From Gemmatimonadota bacterium (GTDB lineage Bacteria > Latescibacterota > UBA2968 > UBA8231): a stretch of 58,599 nucleotides of DNA. The translations under genes and the position numbers were made by a program. The notes beneath the pieces are model-generated. The model was not told the origin of the DNA. It ran no database searches and saw only the letters and a program-made list of their open reading frames with translations. The stretch spans positions 1-58,599 of the forward strand of contig JABHDC010000206.1 in NCBI GenBank assembly GCA_018673255.1, in the 5' to 3' direction. Below are positions 8,147 to 17,208 of this stretch, piece by piece; within the stretch, counting starts at the first letter, position 1, and each line of letters opens with the position of its first letter.

Positions 8147-9616
8147 CTACTCGAAGATGAGGAAGCCGAAACGATCGGGTCGCAGCGCCGAACCATACGT
8201 GGGAGCCCACTGGCCGTATTCGGAGGCCTCCTGACGAATACGTGCCAGATTGAAGCCCCAGACCTGTCCCGATATTGGGCCAGCTGACTCCGTCAGCTGA
8301 GCCAGCGGCAGGCCAATCTCCAGAGACCAGCCGGATTCTGACACTACCACAGCATGCTCCATATCGGCGTTCCAGCCCAGATCTCCCTGCGGGCTGCTGC
8401 CGTCACTGTATTGATCGAAGATCGTCCCCAGGCTGTTCACGACGATCTGATGGTAGCTGCGGCCGTCACGATTGGCGTCGAAGAAGATCTCCACACAGTC
8501 GTCCTGCCAGGCATTCTCATCACGTTGGGTCGCCTCGATGCGCAGGTTGTCGGTGCTCGGTTCGTCACCCTCGACGAGGATGAAGATCCGGTCATCGGTC
8601 CACCCAAGACGCACACGTGTCGCCGGGCTCGTCTCGATGGGCCGCAGCCGCGAGACATTCTGGAAGAATCGCGTAATCTCGGCCGCCCTCTGCCAGGCAC
8701 GCGCATCAAGCTGGCCGTCGATGGCGGGGGCCGCCGACAGTCGCGGGACACGCAGGACATCCCCATTGGCTGCCAGGATCTTGATCCCGCGCTCTATATC
8801 GCCATTCCCGTAGTAGTACTTGCCCATCTGCTGGTTGATATTCCTGCTGTCCGGCACCAGAGCGAGTGCCTCCTCAAGCAATTGCTCAGCCCCAGCCAGA
8901 TCGGCGCTGAGCACCCGCTCACGCGCTTCCACGGCCAGGTCGTCGGCGACACCTTCCAGCCACTCCATGACGTGTCCATGCAACGTATCGGCGACGCTCA
9001 GATCTCGTATCCGGACCAACTCGTCCATCAGAGCCTGCCGATCCGCCTCGTCGAAGTACTTCACTGACCATTGTCGATTGAAACCGACATTGTTCATGCC
9101 GCGTGTACGATCCCGCTCTTGTAGGCTGATTACACCAAGGGTGACCAGGATCTCCTGACGGACGCCGTCATCGACTTCTTCTGGCAGCCGTTCGATGAGC
9201 AGGCTCGCCGCCTTGCCGGCCTCGAGATCGCCGAGACAGCGCACGACGGTCCGCCGCACTTCGACTTGCTGATCTCCCAGTGCCCCCTGCAGCGCCACGA
9301 GAATCGCCGGTGTCTTCTCGCGCAGATACAGGCGATAGAGAGCATCGGCCATGTGACTGCGAGCCTCGGCGCCCCGTTCCGGATCCGCGAAGGCCTCCAG
9401 CAGCGGCTCGATCGCATCCTGGCGGGCCAATGACAGAGCCATCTTGGCATCTTCAGCACCGCCACCACCCAGCGCGTCAATGTGGTCGTCCATATCCGGA
9501 CCACATCCTGCGAGGGCGAGACCCAGGGCCACGGTTAGCGCACCGAAAGAGCCGCCAAGGCGATACGCAGCCTTTGATCGACCCAGATCCTTCCACTGCC
9601 CGACGATTCCCATCAT
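8147..9616 (-). CDS. HEAT-repeat lipoprotein with C-terminal CBM9-like domain
   Basis: Predicted outer- or cell-surface lipoprotein of about 490 residues. A lipobox (GLALAGC) follows the hydrophobic N-terminal stretch. Helical HEAT-like repeats follow (for example RRTVVRCLGDLEAGKAASLL). Then comes a short TPR-like stretch, and finally a roughly 200-residue CBM9-like beta domain beginning APAIDGQLDARAW and containing WQDDCVEIFFDANRDG. CBM9-like domains bind sugars or serve as secreted sensing modules. The start is uncertain: ATGs at 9616 and 9613 follow AGAGG, while GTG 9643 and ATG 9637 lie further upstream without a visible ribosome site. The gene follows the two ABC-2 permeases closely and probably works with that transporter. 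Confidence 0.75.
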   Translation of the reverse strand: MMGIVGQWKDLGRSKAAYRLGGSFGALTVALGLALAGCGPDMDDHIDALGGGGAEDAKMALSLARQDAIEPLLEAFADPERGAEARSHMADALYRLYLREKTPAILVALQGALGDQQVEVRRTVVRCLGDLEAGKAASLLIERLPEEVDDGVRQEILVTLGVISLQERDRTRGMNNVGFNRQWSVKYFDEADRQALMDELVRIRDLSVADTLHGHVMEWLEGVADDLAVEARERVLSADLAGAEQLLEEALALVPDSRNINQQMGKYYYGNGDIERGIKILAANGDVLRVPRLSAAPAIDGQLDARAWQRAAEITRFFQNVSRLRPIETSPATRVRLGWTDDRIFILVEGDEPSTDNLRIEATQRDENAWQDDCVEIFFDANRDGRSYHQIVVNSLGTIFDQYSDGSSPQGDLGWNADMEHAVVVSESGWSLEIGLPLAQLTESAGPISGQVWGFNLARIRQEASEYGQWAPTYGSALRPDRFGFLIFE

Positions 9617-9639
9617 GCGCCTCTTCTCGTTGGCCATTC

Positions 9640-11019
9640 TCACTGCACGTCGTAGCGGGACACTGAGACCCAGGCCGACAGCAGAAAAGTGAAATTCCAG
9701 AGGACGAGGACCAGCATATCCATTGAAGTCGAAGCCAGCCGATCATTGAAGGGCATCTGCTCATGGTCGAAGCGTGGGTAGTCCTCGAGATCCAGTTGCG
9801 CTTCACCCTCGTAGATCTTGGGGTCGAACTTCGAATAGGCGTATTCGCCCCATGTGGTGGCGTAGCGATCAAGTGCAGTACGCTGGTAGTTCGCTTCCTG
9901 TACACCGGTACCGGCGAAATCGCAGACGGAGATCGCGAACAGGGCAGCAGGTGAGACCTTCGCCAGATTCCGCGTCAGATCGATCTGCTCATCCATGCGA
10001 CGCTGAAAATCCGCGTCGATCTTGCGACGTCCCTCGCTGACCGTCGCCGTCATGGCACTCTCCAACTCCTGGTATTTGGCAACCATCTCCTCCATGGGCG
10101 TGTCATTCTCCTGCGCCGCCTGGATGTATTCCGTCCAGACTTTGTTGAAACGCCCCTGCTCTTCGTCCATCAGCTGGCCCTTCTCAGCCTCCACCGATTG
10201 CATGGTCGGTGTATCCACGACCATACGGGCTGCATGGGGTGCCAGATTCGGTAAGACGAGAACCATCACAACCCAGACCAGCAGCAACACCGTGATCGAC
10301 GTGGAAGGCAGCGCGGTCCTGGCAGAGACCAGCAGGCCAAGAGCATAGATCGTCGACAGATAGACCAGGGCGCCGATCAGGGCCAGTCCAAGGGAGGCCC
10401 AATCCGGAGCTCTCAGGTCGATCTGAGGAAACAGCAATGTCACCAGCAACCCCAGCAGGATCGACATCAGGAACGGGGTCAGCAGTGCGATGCACCCGCC
10501 GATCCACTTGGCCAACAGCAACAGATCCCGCGGCACCGAATACGACAGCACCACCTTAAGTGTTCCGAGGTCTTTCTCCCCCGAGAATGCGTCGTAGGAG
10601 AAGGCGATGGCCAGCAGGCTCATGATGATCCCGGCGACGAAGGTGAGATCCATCACCGGGAACAGCAGGCTCACCGGGTTCATCTCCAGATTCGCCTGTC
10701 GCTCAGGGGCAGCCAGGGCGTTGATGCGTACCGTCGAAGTGTGGGCATCATCGACACCACTGAAGAAGACCTTCATCGGATTCAGAGGTGTATCGACGAA
10801 GACGCCATTCCTTGTCAGCTGATGCGGGAAGCGGGTCTCCTGCAACTGATCATCGTGCATCAGCTGATTCGTGCGGTAGTCGAAGCTGGCATCGCGATAG
10901 TCTCGAGCCAGGACGAAAACACTCGAGAGCACCACGACGGGGCAGATGATGCAGGCCATCGCAAAACGCAGGCTCAGCAGATGGTCGAGCAGTTCTTTGC
11001 GGATCAGTAGTGCGAGCAT
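9640..11019 (-). CDS. ABC-2 type transporter permease (paralogue 2)
   Basis: A 459-residue membrane protein. TM1 is near residues 14-37 (MACIICPVVVLSSVFVLA). A long extracytoplasmic segment follows, then five further hydrophobic segments; the SYDAFSGEKDLGTLK stretch is the ABC-2 'G-E-K-x-x-G-T-L' signature preceding SVPRD. A charged coiled-coil region lies at about residues 285-340. It is clearly paralogous to the upstream neighbour, sharing D-A-x-x-G-E-K-x-x-G-T-L-K and S-V-P-R-D. Such permeases pair with a cytoplasmic ATPase for export or for envelope-remodelling functions; no ATPase gene lies in this window. It ends three bases before the upstream edge of the HEAT lipoprotein frame. Confidence 0.85.
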   Translation of the reverse strand: MLALLIRKELLDHLLSLRFAMACIICPVVVLSSVFVLARDYRDASFDYRTNQLMHDDQLQETRFPHQLTRNGVFVDTPLNPMKVFFSGVDDAHTSTVRINALAAPERQANLEMNPVSLLFPVMDLTFVAGIIMSLLAIAFSYDAFSGEKDLGTLKVVLSYSVPRDLLLLAKWIGGCIALLTPFLMSILLGLLVTLLFPQIDLRAPDWASLGLALIGALVYLSTIYALGLLVSARTALPSTSITVLLLVWVVMVLVLPNLAPHAARMVVDTPTMQSVEAEKGQLMDEEQGRFNKVWTEYIQAAQENDTPMEEMVAKYQELESAMTATVSEGRRKIDADFQRRMDEQIDLTRNLAKVSPAALFAISVCDFAGTGVQEANYQRTALDRYATTWGEYAYSKFDPKIYEGEAQLDLEDYPRFDHEQMPFNDRLASTSMDMLVLVLWNFTFLLSAWVSVSRYDVQ

Positions 11020-11028
11020 GCTCTCACC

Positions 11029-12408
11029 TCACGTCACGTCGTAGCGCAGGAAGAAGAGATAAGCCCCCATGAAGAAGAGGACGTTGTAGACCACCAGCAG
11101 CAGCAGATCTACCGAGAGTTGACTGATCGTGTCGTCGAGGCGCGGCGAGATCATCTGGAATTGTGGTAGCTGATCGGCCTCAAACCAGCCATCGGGCAAG
11201 CGACCCTGCCTGTTGCGTTGATCGTTGATACTCTCGGCATACTCGTCGAATTCCTCTTCGAAGCGCTCGTGGGCCTGACGGAAGGCGATGAAGGTGCTGA
11301 TCCCCGTGCCTGCCAATTCCGTTGTCGCGTAGCGGTAGCTGGCCGCCGGTGACAAGCGTGACAGGGTCTTGCTCACCGAGGTCTGCGTGGCGAATTCCTC
11401 TCGATAGAAGCGATCAAGTTTCTCCTGCCTCGCTTCGCCTTCCTGTGTGATCTCCTCCTGCAGGCGCTGACCCTCGGCGCCATAGCTGAGCGTCTGTTGC
11501 GAGATCCGCTGAAGCATGATCTGCGTCTCCTGATTGATCGCCTGTTTTTCGGCGGCGATCTTCTGGGCCGATGGCACCGGATACGCGATCCGGGCAATCA
11601 CCGGGGCCAGATTGGGGATCACGAGAATCCAGCAGATCCACACGAAAAGGGAAATGATTAGCGCCGTGGAGGCCCGATGAGTGAGCGTGGAGATCAGCAG
11701 ACCGAGCGTGAAGAAGAGCGAGATGTAGAGGAGGGACACGCCGACGATCCAGGCCAGACGCGTCAGAGATTGGCCATCAAAGCTGATCGCCCCACTCAGA
11801 TGGACATAGCCGATCCCGGTCGCGATGGCGACGATGAATGGCGATGCCAGAGACACGAACCCGCCGATCCATTTCCCCAGAACGATCGAGTCACGCGGCA
11901 CCGAATTGGCGAGGGCGATCTTCAGCGTCCCCCGCTCTTTCTCGCCGCAGATCGCATCAAAGACAAACATGAGGGCCAGCAGACTGACGACGATATTGAC
12001 GATGTAGCCGAAATCGGGACTGTCGAACAGAGCCAGCACCGGATTCCGATACCGCTGCTCATCGATCGTACGGGCATTAAACAGCGCCGTGTGCACCTGC
12101 GTCGGAATGGCCGGCGCCAGACCATCGACGAAGACACCCAGATCATCCGGACTTCGATCGCCGTAGATGCCCTTGTTCATGAACAGGTCATCCGCCTGCT
12201 GATTGGCATCACCTGCCGCGTCGATCTTACTCAGCGCGGCACGGTGGGATACCAGACTGGCTTCGTAGGCACTGCGGCGAGCCTGGTAGTCCGTGGTCAT
12301 GATGAAGACACTGACCAGGACGAGCCCGAAGAATAGCAGGAATGTGACAAGGAAGCGGAAGCTGAGAACGTTCCCGACAATCTCGCGGCGAATCAGCGTG
12401 AGCAGCAT
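11029..12408 (-). CDS. ABC-2 type transporter permease (paralogue 1)
   Basis: A 459-residue membrane protein starting at the ATG at 12408 (AGGGG about nine bases upstream). The layout is the same as the next gene: TM1 (FLVTFLLFFGLVLVSVFIM), a long extracytoplasmic loop, FVFDAICGEKERGTLK, and SVPRD followed by a GKWIGG hydrophobic hairpin. A coiled-coil stretch rich in Gln and Glu follows, and the last helix is near the C-terminus. It is probably a heterodimer partner of the downstream paralogue. First gene of a three-gene minus-strand unit whose leader is the long structured gap to the right. The cognate ATPase is missing from the neighbourhood. Confidence 0.85.
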   Translation of the reverse strand: MLLTLIRREIVGNVLSFRFLVTFLLFFGLVLVSVFIMTTDYQARRSAYEASLVSHRAALSKIDAAGDANQQADDLFMNKGIYGDRSPDDLGVFVDGLAPAIPTQVHTALFNARTIDEQRYRNPVLALFDSPDFGYIVNIVVSLLALMFVFDAICGEKERGTLKIALANSVPRDSIVLGKWIGGFVSLASPFIVAIATGIGYVHLSGAISFDGQSLTRLAWIVGVSLLYISLFFTLGLLISTLTHRASTALIISLFVWICWILVIPNLAPVIARIAYPVPSAQKIAAEKQAINQETQIMLQRISQQTLSYGAEGQRLQEEITQEGEARQEKLDRFYREEFATQTSVSKTLSRLSPAASYRYATTELAGTGISTFIAFRQAHERFEEEFDEYAESINDQRNRQGRLPDGWFEADQLPQFQMISPRLDDTISQLSVDLLLLVVYNVLFFMGAYLFFLRYDVT

Positions 12409-12620
12409 ATGTGAACACCCCTCCTCCTCCGGACCCGTCGGGCCCAGCACACGACCTCATGGCATGTTTCCCGCCACCAGATCGCAAATCGTGGGCCACG
12501 CTTGCGGCCCATGCGACGACGTGTAGTGTCTATCAGCTAATTGTCTGTCATTCAGGCACTTACATGCAACAATCATCGCCAGTGCCAGCAGGTTGGGTGG
12601 CGTCATCGATTCGGTATGGC

Positions 12621-12637
12621 TGTCAACGTCATTGACA
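12621..12637. promoter_or_regulatory. palindromic operator-like site
   Basis: TGTCAA-CGTCA-TTGACA is a perfect 6-bp inverted repeat with a 5-bp spacer. It lies between divergent genes, where a dimeric repressor could control either side. It also presents TTGACA, the -35 consensus, on both strands, but no convincing -10 box follows at 17 bp. Confidence 0.35.
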
Positions 12638-12694
12638 CTGAAAGTCGGCGGTCGCCGCAAGTGATTGTTCATTCTACACTTGCCGCCAGTGTCA
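12633..12694. other. nested inverted repeats, candidate structured RNA
   Basis: The outer arms TGACACTG (12633-12640) and CAGTGTCA (12687-12694) are perfectly complementary. The inner arms GCAAGTG (12657-12663) and CACTTGC (12677-12683) pair around a 13-nt loop. A further hairpin, GGTGGCAAT-CCG-ATTGTCACC (one G:U pair), follows at 12709-12729. The arrangement could be an RNA element or part of a leader; the transcribed strand is not determined. Confidence 0.35.
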
Positions 12695-12844
12695 TCGGAT
12701 GAGTCAGTGGTGGCAATCCGATTGTCACCCAGCATCACACGACACGCTGCCAGTGTGCGCTTCACGTGCCTGCATATGACCTCATGTATCATGGGGTTGT
12801 ACCGCACCGGTGCAGCGACTTGCGCCAGGGACAGATGAGCTCGT

Positions 12845-12875
12845 AGGTGTAGACCGCAAGCGGTGATTACAACCT
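12845..12875 (+). promoter_or_regulatory. leader hairpin before the PepSY-like gene
   Basis: The arms AGGT-GTA-ACCG (12845-12851, 12853-12856) pair with CGGT-TAC-ACCT (12861-12864, 12868-12870, 12872-12875) around a CAAG loop, with small bulges. The ribosome site AGGAG follows directly (12878-12882), so the structure could affect translation initiation at 12888. Confidence 0.35.
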
Positions 12876-12887
12876 GCAGGAGCTGGC

Positions 12888-13274
12888 ATGATCAGTGGCA
12901 AGACTCTGGCACGTCTGCGTCGACTGCACCTGTATCTGGGGGTCGCCCTGGCTCCCCTGGTGCTGTTCTTTGCACTCACTGGAATGTGGCAGACGCTCCA
13001 CCTGCACGAGAACAGCAAGGACGGTTCCTACCAGGCACCCAGAGTGCTTTCGGTCCTGTCCGACGTCCATGAACATCAGCGTGCAGGCAATGACGCGGGG
13101 CGCTCAAGTGCATTTGCGGCGATCGTCGTGCTGACGTCGCTGGGCCTGATGGCGACGACGATCCTCGGTATCCTCATGGCATTCCGTTTCGCCCAGCAGA
13201 CGTCACTCGTCTGGATTCTGCTGACGGCAGGCGTCGTGATTCCTCTATTCCTGTTAGGGTCGGGCCAATGGTGA
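12888..13274 (+). CDS. small PepSY-TM-like membrane protein
   Basis: A 128-residue protein with AGGAG before the ATG. It starts with LRRLHLYLGVALAPLVLFFALTG-type sequence, the R-x-x-H-x-x-x-G...F..T-G first helix of PepSY-associated membrane proteins. Two more hydrophobic helices follow (AFAAIVVLTSLGLMATTILGI and LVWILLTAGVVIPLFLL). It is far shorter than full PepSY transporters and lacks a recognisable PepSY domain, so it may be a mini-version. Its last seven bases overlap the start of the 1277-residue secreted protein, implying translational coupling. Possible role: membrane-associated redox or iron-related accessory; not proven. Confidence 0.55.
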   Translation: MISGKTLARLRRLHLYLGVALAPLVLFFALTGMWQTLHLHENSKDGSYQAPRVLSVLSDVHEHQRAGNDAGRSSAFAAIVVLTSLGLMATTILGILMAFRFAQQTSLVWILLTAGVVIPLFLLGSGQW

Positions 13275-16200
13275 GACGTATCTCGTTCTTCGCATGCCTG
13301 CTGATGGCCACAATGGCCACGGCAGCCGACGTACCCGCCCTGCTCCCGTCAGTGTGCACCGAGGCGCCCACGCTGGACGGCCGGCTTGAGGACCCATGCT
13401 GGCAGGACGCCACCTGGATCACCGACTTCACCCTGCCCGGGCGACTCGACGCTCCCGCAAAAAGTATCCGTGCAGCCATTGGATATGATGCAGACAGGCT
13501 CTATCTGGCCTTCCGATGTGAGGAACCGTCACCCGAACATCTGCGCCTGCGGCACACGAGTGACCATCCAGACATCTGGCAGGACGACGTCATTGAGGTC
13601 TTCCTGCGCACAGGCACCGACCGGATGGCGATCGAGCAACTGCTTGTCAACGCCGCCGGCGCGCGGTGGAGCCTGCGGCGGCGTCCAGGTGGCTACCTGC
13701 CCTGGCCACCGGACTGGCCAGCGGCAGCGCAGATCGAGGCAGACCACTGGGCCGTTGAACTGGCTGTCCCCTGGACAGATATCGGCGTGGACAGCGCCAG
13801 CGCCGGTCGCCTGGTGGAGGTCAAATTCGGGCGCGAGGACTACACGGCACAGCAGACGAGACTATCGGTCTGGCCTCCTGGTACGGTCTATGCCGGGATC
13901 GATGACTACGGCCGCCTCTATCTGAATCCCGCCAACCGGTTCACCTATGCCGCCTGGGACATGTCCGCTGACGGGCATCCGCCGGCCGCAATCGAATCTG
14001 GCGACGAGGTCACCCTCGGATCGACCCTTCGACTCACCACTGGCGAAAGGGCGGTGACACGCATTCAGATTCGCCCCGAGACGCCACACGAACTAGAGGT
14101 GACCGCTCTCGGATCCGGCACCGTCATGCTGAATGTCGACGGTGCACAGATGACTCGAATCATCACTGGCTCTGACACTCTTCACTGGAACGGCGTGACC
14201 GACGACCAGCGTGAATTGCCTGTGGAGGTAATCGTAGAGCGTGGCACCCTCGACCTCTCCCTGCGCCTGGTCGAAGCACCCCGGCTGCCTGTTGCGGGAC
14301 CGGCGATTCCACTACGTGGTGGCGACGAGTTGGTCATCGAACACGTCGCCGTCAAGGACGCCCGGGCTGTGCGTGGATTCATCGGCACCCCCTTTGACGG
14401 TAGCGTGGCCAGCCGTTCGTGGAATGGCCAGGTGTGGGAGTATCCACAGGCCGGTGCAGGGGCAGGCGTGGGATATGCCTACCACAACAATGATGGCCTG
14501 CACGTGCAATTTGCCGACGATGGTGGCTTCGATGCCGCCCAGATCCGTGGCGGCATACGGGCTGATCTGCATGTGCCCGCAATCTCTTACTCGGATGATT
14601 CTGATTCGCCGCCTCGCTACCGATTTGCCGGACGCACACTGCGTTCGCGTGCCCTTTTCGCCGATCGCGTCCAGACCAGCAGCCTCAGCCTGACCCACGT
14701 CACGGATGGCGTCATCGCCGATGCCGCCTTCTATCGCCTGCACAAGCAGATACCGGAAACCGCTGGCGGACGCTGGCCCTTGGGCCAGACCTGGACGCCG
14801 GACCGGCAAATGGGAATCGACGCTGTGGGAATCAGTTTCGACGCCCAGCGTGCGCCACGTGAATTGACCCTCATCGTGGACGACGCATTCGATCCGCGCC
14901 TCCAGTTGATGACGGTCGACGTGGAGATCAGCGGATCGGGTCCGACTCTCGTCGTCCTCGATCACATCGATCAAGTGATTCCCGCCGGAAAGAGTGTGTC
15001 CATTCGGGCCATCGACGCACAGGGAAACCCATGGACGGCCGGTGCCGAGGTGCACCTCTATACAACAACACCCCTGGCTGCCCTGCAGCAGGCCCTGCCC
15101 CATCGCAAGTTCCTCGTGAAGACGCTCTTCGCGTGTCTGAGTGAGCCGCGCCCCTGGACGGGACTGCCCCGCGAGGGCAGCATCGAGGCATGGTTCCAGC
15201 AGCACCGGATGGGAAACCAACTCGAACAGTTGTTCACCGCCGTCGACGACGCCCTTCGACTCGATCCAGTCGACGAACAGATGCAGCAATACGAGCAGTG
15301 GCTCTACCGGGCCAGGATTCGCCCGGAACTGAAGACGCCCATCCTGTCAGATGATTCGCCTGATGCCCCGCAGTGGGCCCGCTGGGCGAGAGCGGCGTGG
15401 CTCACGGCCCGCCGTGTTCCTGCCTGGTGGCTCGATCATCGACTCGTGGAGACCGGTGAATTCGGCGGCGCCGTGGGTGATGACACCGATCTGTATCAGA
15501 ATTTTGTCGACTTCGCCTATTTCGAGAGTGGCGGTGTGGCGGCCAGACTGCAGGAAGCCGCCGCCCGTCTGGCTCATCTGGCGGAACTGACGACCCTTAC
15601 AGGCGGGATCAATCGGTCCACGATGGACCCACTCCACGCCTACGAAGAGGGTCTCAACCAGGAGGCCCTGATGGCCGCCTGGACCTACGGCGACCCGGTG
15701 TATCTGGAGCGCTGTATGGCCGCCGCCCGTTCTGTCGCCGATGTCACCGTCGTCACAGACCGGGGCCACCGACACTTCCGCTCACAGCTGATCGGCGAGG
15801 ATGCCCGGGCCGATACCACAACCGATGTCGATGGTCAGGCGCACCCTTCCATGTGGCATCCTGCGCTCGAGGTCTTGTGGTACAATGAGCACCCGGTCAT
15901 CTCCCAATGGCTGCAGGAGTGGGCCGACGGGTGGCTCGACCACTTCGAGCCGGGACGATACGCACATGCCGTCGACGTCGCCTCCGAGCGTGTGGAGGGA
16001 GCCAACCAGCGCCCCCTGTATGGTGGATACGGCGGCCAGGGCTCGGCCTTTGCATTCCTGGCCACCATCACGGGCGATCGTGACTATGCCGCGCCATTCT
16101 TCGAAGCCTATTCGGCGGGGCAAACGTCTACCTCACCAGCAGATCTCATCCTCGATCTGCTGCATCGCTTTGGCGCCGATGCTTTTGGTGGCCACCTCGA

Positions 16201-17101
16201 GACGCTGCCTCTGCAGGGCCCGGCGGCGGCCGTCGTACACGGCGATCTGGATGCCCTCGTCGAGGCGCTGCAGCAGGATGTGGCCGAGATCGAAACCTTC
16301 GAGAGGATGTACACGTCGGCCGAACCTTTTACGGACCGCATCTTCCTCAGCGCCATCCGCAATGCTTCAATCTGTTACACCGGCGGCTACGCCTCTCGCA
16401 ACAAGTTCAACCGGAGCCACGCCGTCAGCTGGTCTGGATTCTCCACCGACTATGCCGCCTTCGTCGAGCGCGCCGGCCCTGAAAGCTTCCGTGCACGTCT
16501 CTACAACTTCTCGAAGGCGCGACGTCTGGGTGCGGCACGCTTCTGGCAACTGGCGCACGGTCGATATCGCATCCATCGGGGACCGGATGCTGACGACGAC
16601 GGCAGGATCGATGGGCAGGCAGAGACCGAGGACGTGATCATTCGACGGGGTGAGCCGATCGACATCGATCTTCAGCCCGGAGGGTCGGTGATCGAGGTCG
16701 AATTGCTGGAAGCATTGCCTTCGTTGCAGTCAGAAGCGGATCTGGCCCTGTCGCCACTCGACATCACCATTGTCGGTGACGCCATCCTGGGCTCGGTGCA
16801 CAACATCGGCCGAAAGTCCGCCCATGCAGTGGTGACACTGACGCCTGCAGGTGGAGGGGCTGCGCAACAGATCGACCTGGGTCAGATCGATCCACCCGAC
16901 GATCTGGTTCCCCGTCGGCAGGCCTTCCGTTTTGACGGCCTGTCGAGATCCGATCTGGATGGCATCATCGAAGTCGATGCTCAGCACGTCGTATCTGAGA
17001 TCACGGAACTGAACAATGTCGTGGATCTGCGGCAGATCCATCAGACCCTGCGCTGGCAGGGCGAGGTCGAGACCGCCATCGCGCCTCAACGGACGGACTG
17101 A
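13268..17101 (+). CDS. large secreted multidomain protein: CBM9-like N-terminus, CARDB-like C-terminus
   Basis: A 1277-residue exported protein. A Sec signal peptide (residues 1-19, ending ATAA) is followed by a CBM9-like domain at about 25-215, with EAPTLDGRLEDPCW and WQDDVIEVFLRTGTD as its hallmarks. Beta-rich regions of unknown type follow, then a helical region about 690-1000 rich in Trp and His that resembles an (alpha/alpha) barrel (DPLHAYEEGLNQEALMAAW). A final CARDB-like beta domain lies at about 1155-1255 (VGDAILGSVHNIGRKSAHA, then ITELNN). The architecture suggests an extracellular carbohydrate-active or scaffold protein. No catalytic motif was identified. The ATG at 13268 overlaps the preceding gene. 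A strong hairpin terminator lies 52 bp after the stop. Confidence 0.7.
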   Translation: MVRRISFFACLLMATMATAADVPALLPSVCTEAPTLDGRLEDPCWQDATWITDFTLPGRLDAPAKSIRAAIGYDADRLYLAFRCEEPSPEHLRLRHTSDHPDIWQDDVIEVFLRTGTDRMAIEQLLVNAAGARWSLRRRPGGYLPWPPDWPAAAQIEADHWAVELAVPWTDIGVDSASAGRLVEVKFGREDYTAQQTRLSVWPPGTVYAGIDDYGRLYLNPANRFTYAAWDMSADGHPPAAIESGDEVTLGSTLRLTTGERAVTRIQIRPETPHELEVTALGSGTVMLNVDGAQMTRIITGSDTLHWNGVTDDQRELPVEVIVERGTLDLSLRLVEAPRLPVAGPAIPLRGGDELVIEHVAVKDARAVRGFIGTPFDGSVASRSWNGQVWEYPQAGAGAGVGYAYHNNDGLHVQFADDGGFDAAQIRGGIRADLHVPAISYSDDSDSPPRYRFAGRTLRSRALFADRVQTSSLSLTHVTDGVIADAAFYRLHKQIPETAGGRWPLGQTWTPDRQMGIDAVGISFDAQRAPRELTLIVDDAFDPRLQLMTVDVEISGSGPTLVVLDHIDQVIPAGKSVSIRAIDAQGNPWTAGAEVHLYTTTPLAALQQALPHRKFLVKTLFACLSEPRPWTGLPREGSIEAWFQQHRMGNQLEQLFTAVDDALRLDPVDEQMQQYEQWLYRARIRPELKTPILSDDSPDAPQWARWARAAWLTARRVPAWWLDHRLVETGEFGGAVGDDTDLYQNFVDFAYFESGGVAARLQEAAARLAHLAELTTLTGGINRSTMDPLHAYEEGLNQEALMAAWTYGDPVYLERCMAAARSVADVTVVTDRGHRHFRSQLIGEDARADTTTDVDGQAHPSMWHPALEVLWYNEHPVISQWLQEWADGWLDHFEPGRYAHAVDVASERVEGANQRPLYGGYGGQGSAFAFLATITGDRDYAAPFFEAYSAGQTSTSPADLILDLLHRFGADAFGGHLETLPLQGPAAAVVHGDLDALVEALQQDVAEIETFERMYTSAEPFTDRIFLSAIRNASICYTGGYASRNKFNRSHAVSWSGFSTDYAAFVERAGPESFRARLYNFSKARRLGAARFWQLAHGRYRIHRGPDADDDGRIDGQAETEDVIIRRGEPIDIDLQPGGSVIEVELLEALPSLQSEADLALSPLDITIVGDAILGSVHNIGRKSAHAVVTLTPAGGGAAQQIDLGQIDPPDDLVPRRQAFRFDGLSRSDLDGIIEVDAQHVVSEITELNNVVDLRQIHQTLRWQGEVETAIAPQRTD

Positions 17102-17153
17102 CTCGAACACGCCGTGTCGTCGATTGCCTGGATGCGTTCTCTTCAGCCGATAT

Positions 17154-17193
17154 CGAAGAGGCCCCGCAGGCGTTGCACCTGCGGGGCCCTTCG
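17154..17193. terminator. bidirectional hairpin terminator between convergent genes
   Basis: A near-perfect stem of about 16 bp: CGAAG-GGCCCCGCAGG pairs with CCTGCGGGGCC-CTTCG around a 7-nt loop CGTTGCA, with one bulged A at 17159. It sits between the convergent 1277-aa protein gene and the dehydrogenase gene. There is no long T-tract, but the stem is the strongest in the window. Confidence 0.75.
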
Positions 17194-17208
17194 TGCCAAT
17201 TCAGCTGA

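Larger units (their letters stand above)
12409..12887. other. 479-bp gene-free stretch rich in inverted repeats
   Basis: This divergent intergenic region between the permease operon (minus) and the PepSY-like gene (plus) is locally less GC-rich than its surroundings. It holds a 17-bp palindrome (12621-12637), nested inverted repeats (12633-12694), a 9-bp hairpin (12709-12729), a palindromic GCACCGGTGC (12804-12813) and a leader hairpin (12845-12875). GCCAGTG occurs three times (near 12577, 12685 and 12739). A 116-codon frame on the minus strand was judged not to be a gene. The stretch may carry operators and a structured RNA. Confidence 0.6.

Noticed and set aside
12621..12637. TTGACA elements as promoters in both directions
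   Set aside because: No -10-like hexamer is found at 16-18 bp on either strand, so only an operator-like palindrome is reported.
12457..12807. 116-codon minus-strand frame in the long intergenic gap
   Set aside because: No ribosome site, mixed composition unlike neighbouring proteins, no recognisable fold, and it runs through the inverted repeats.
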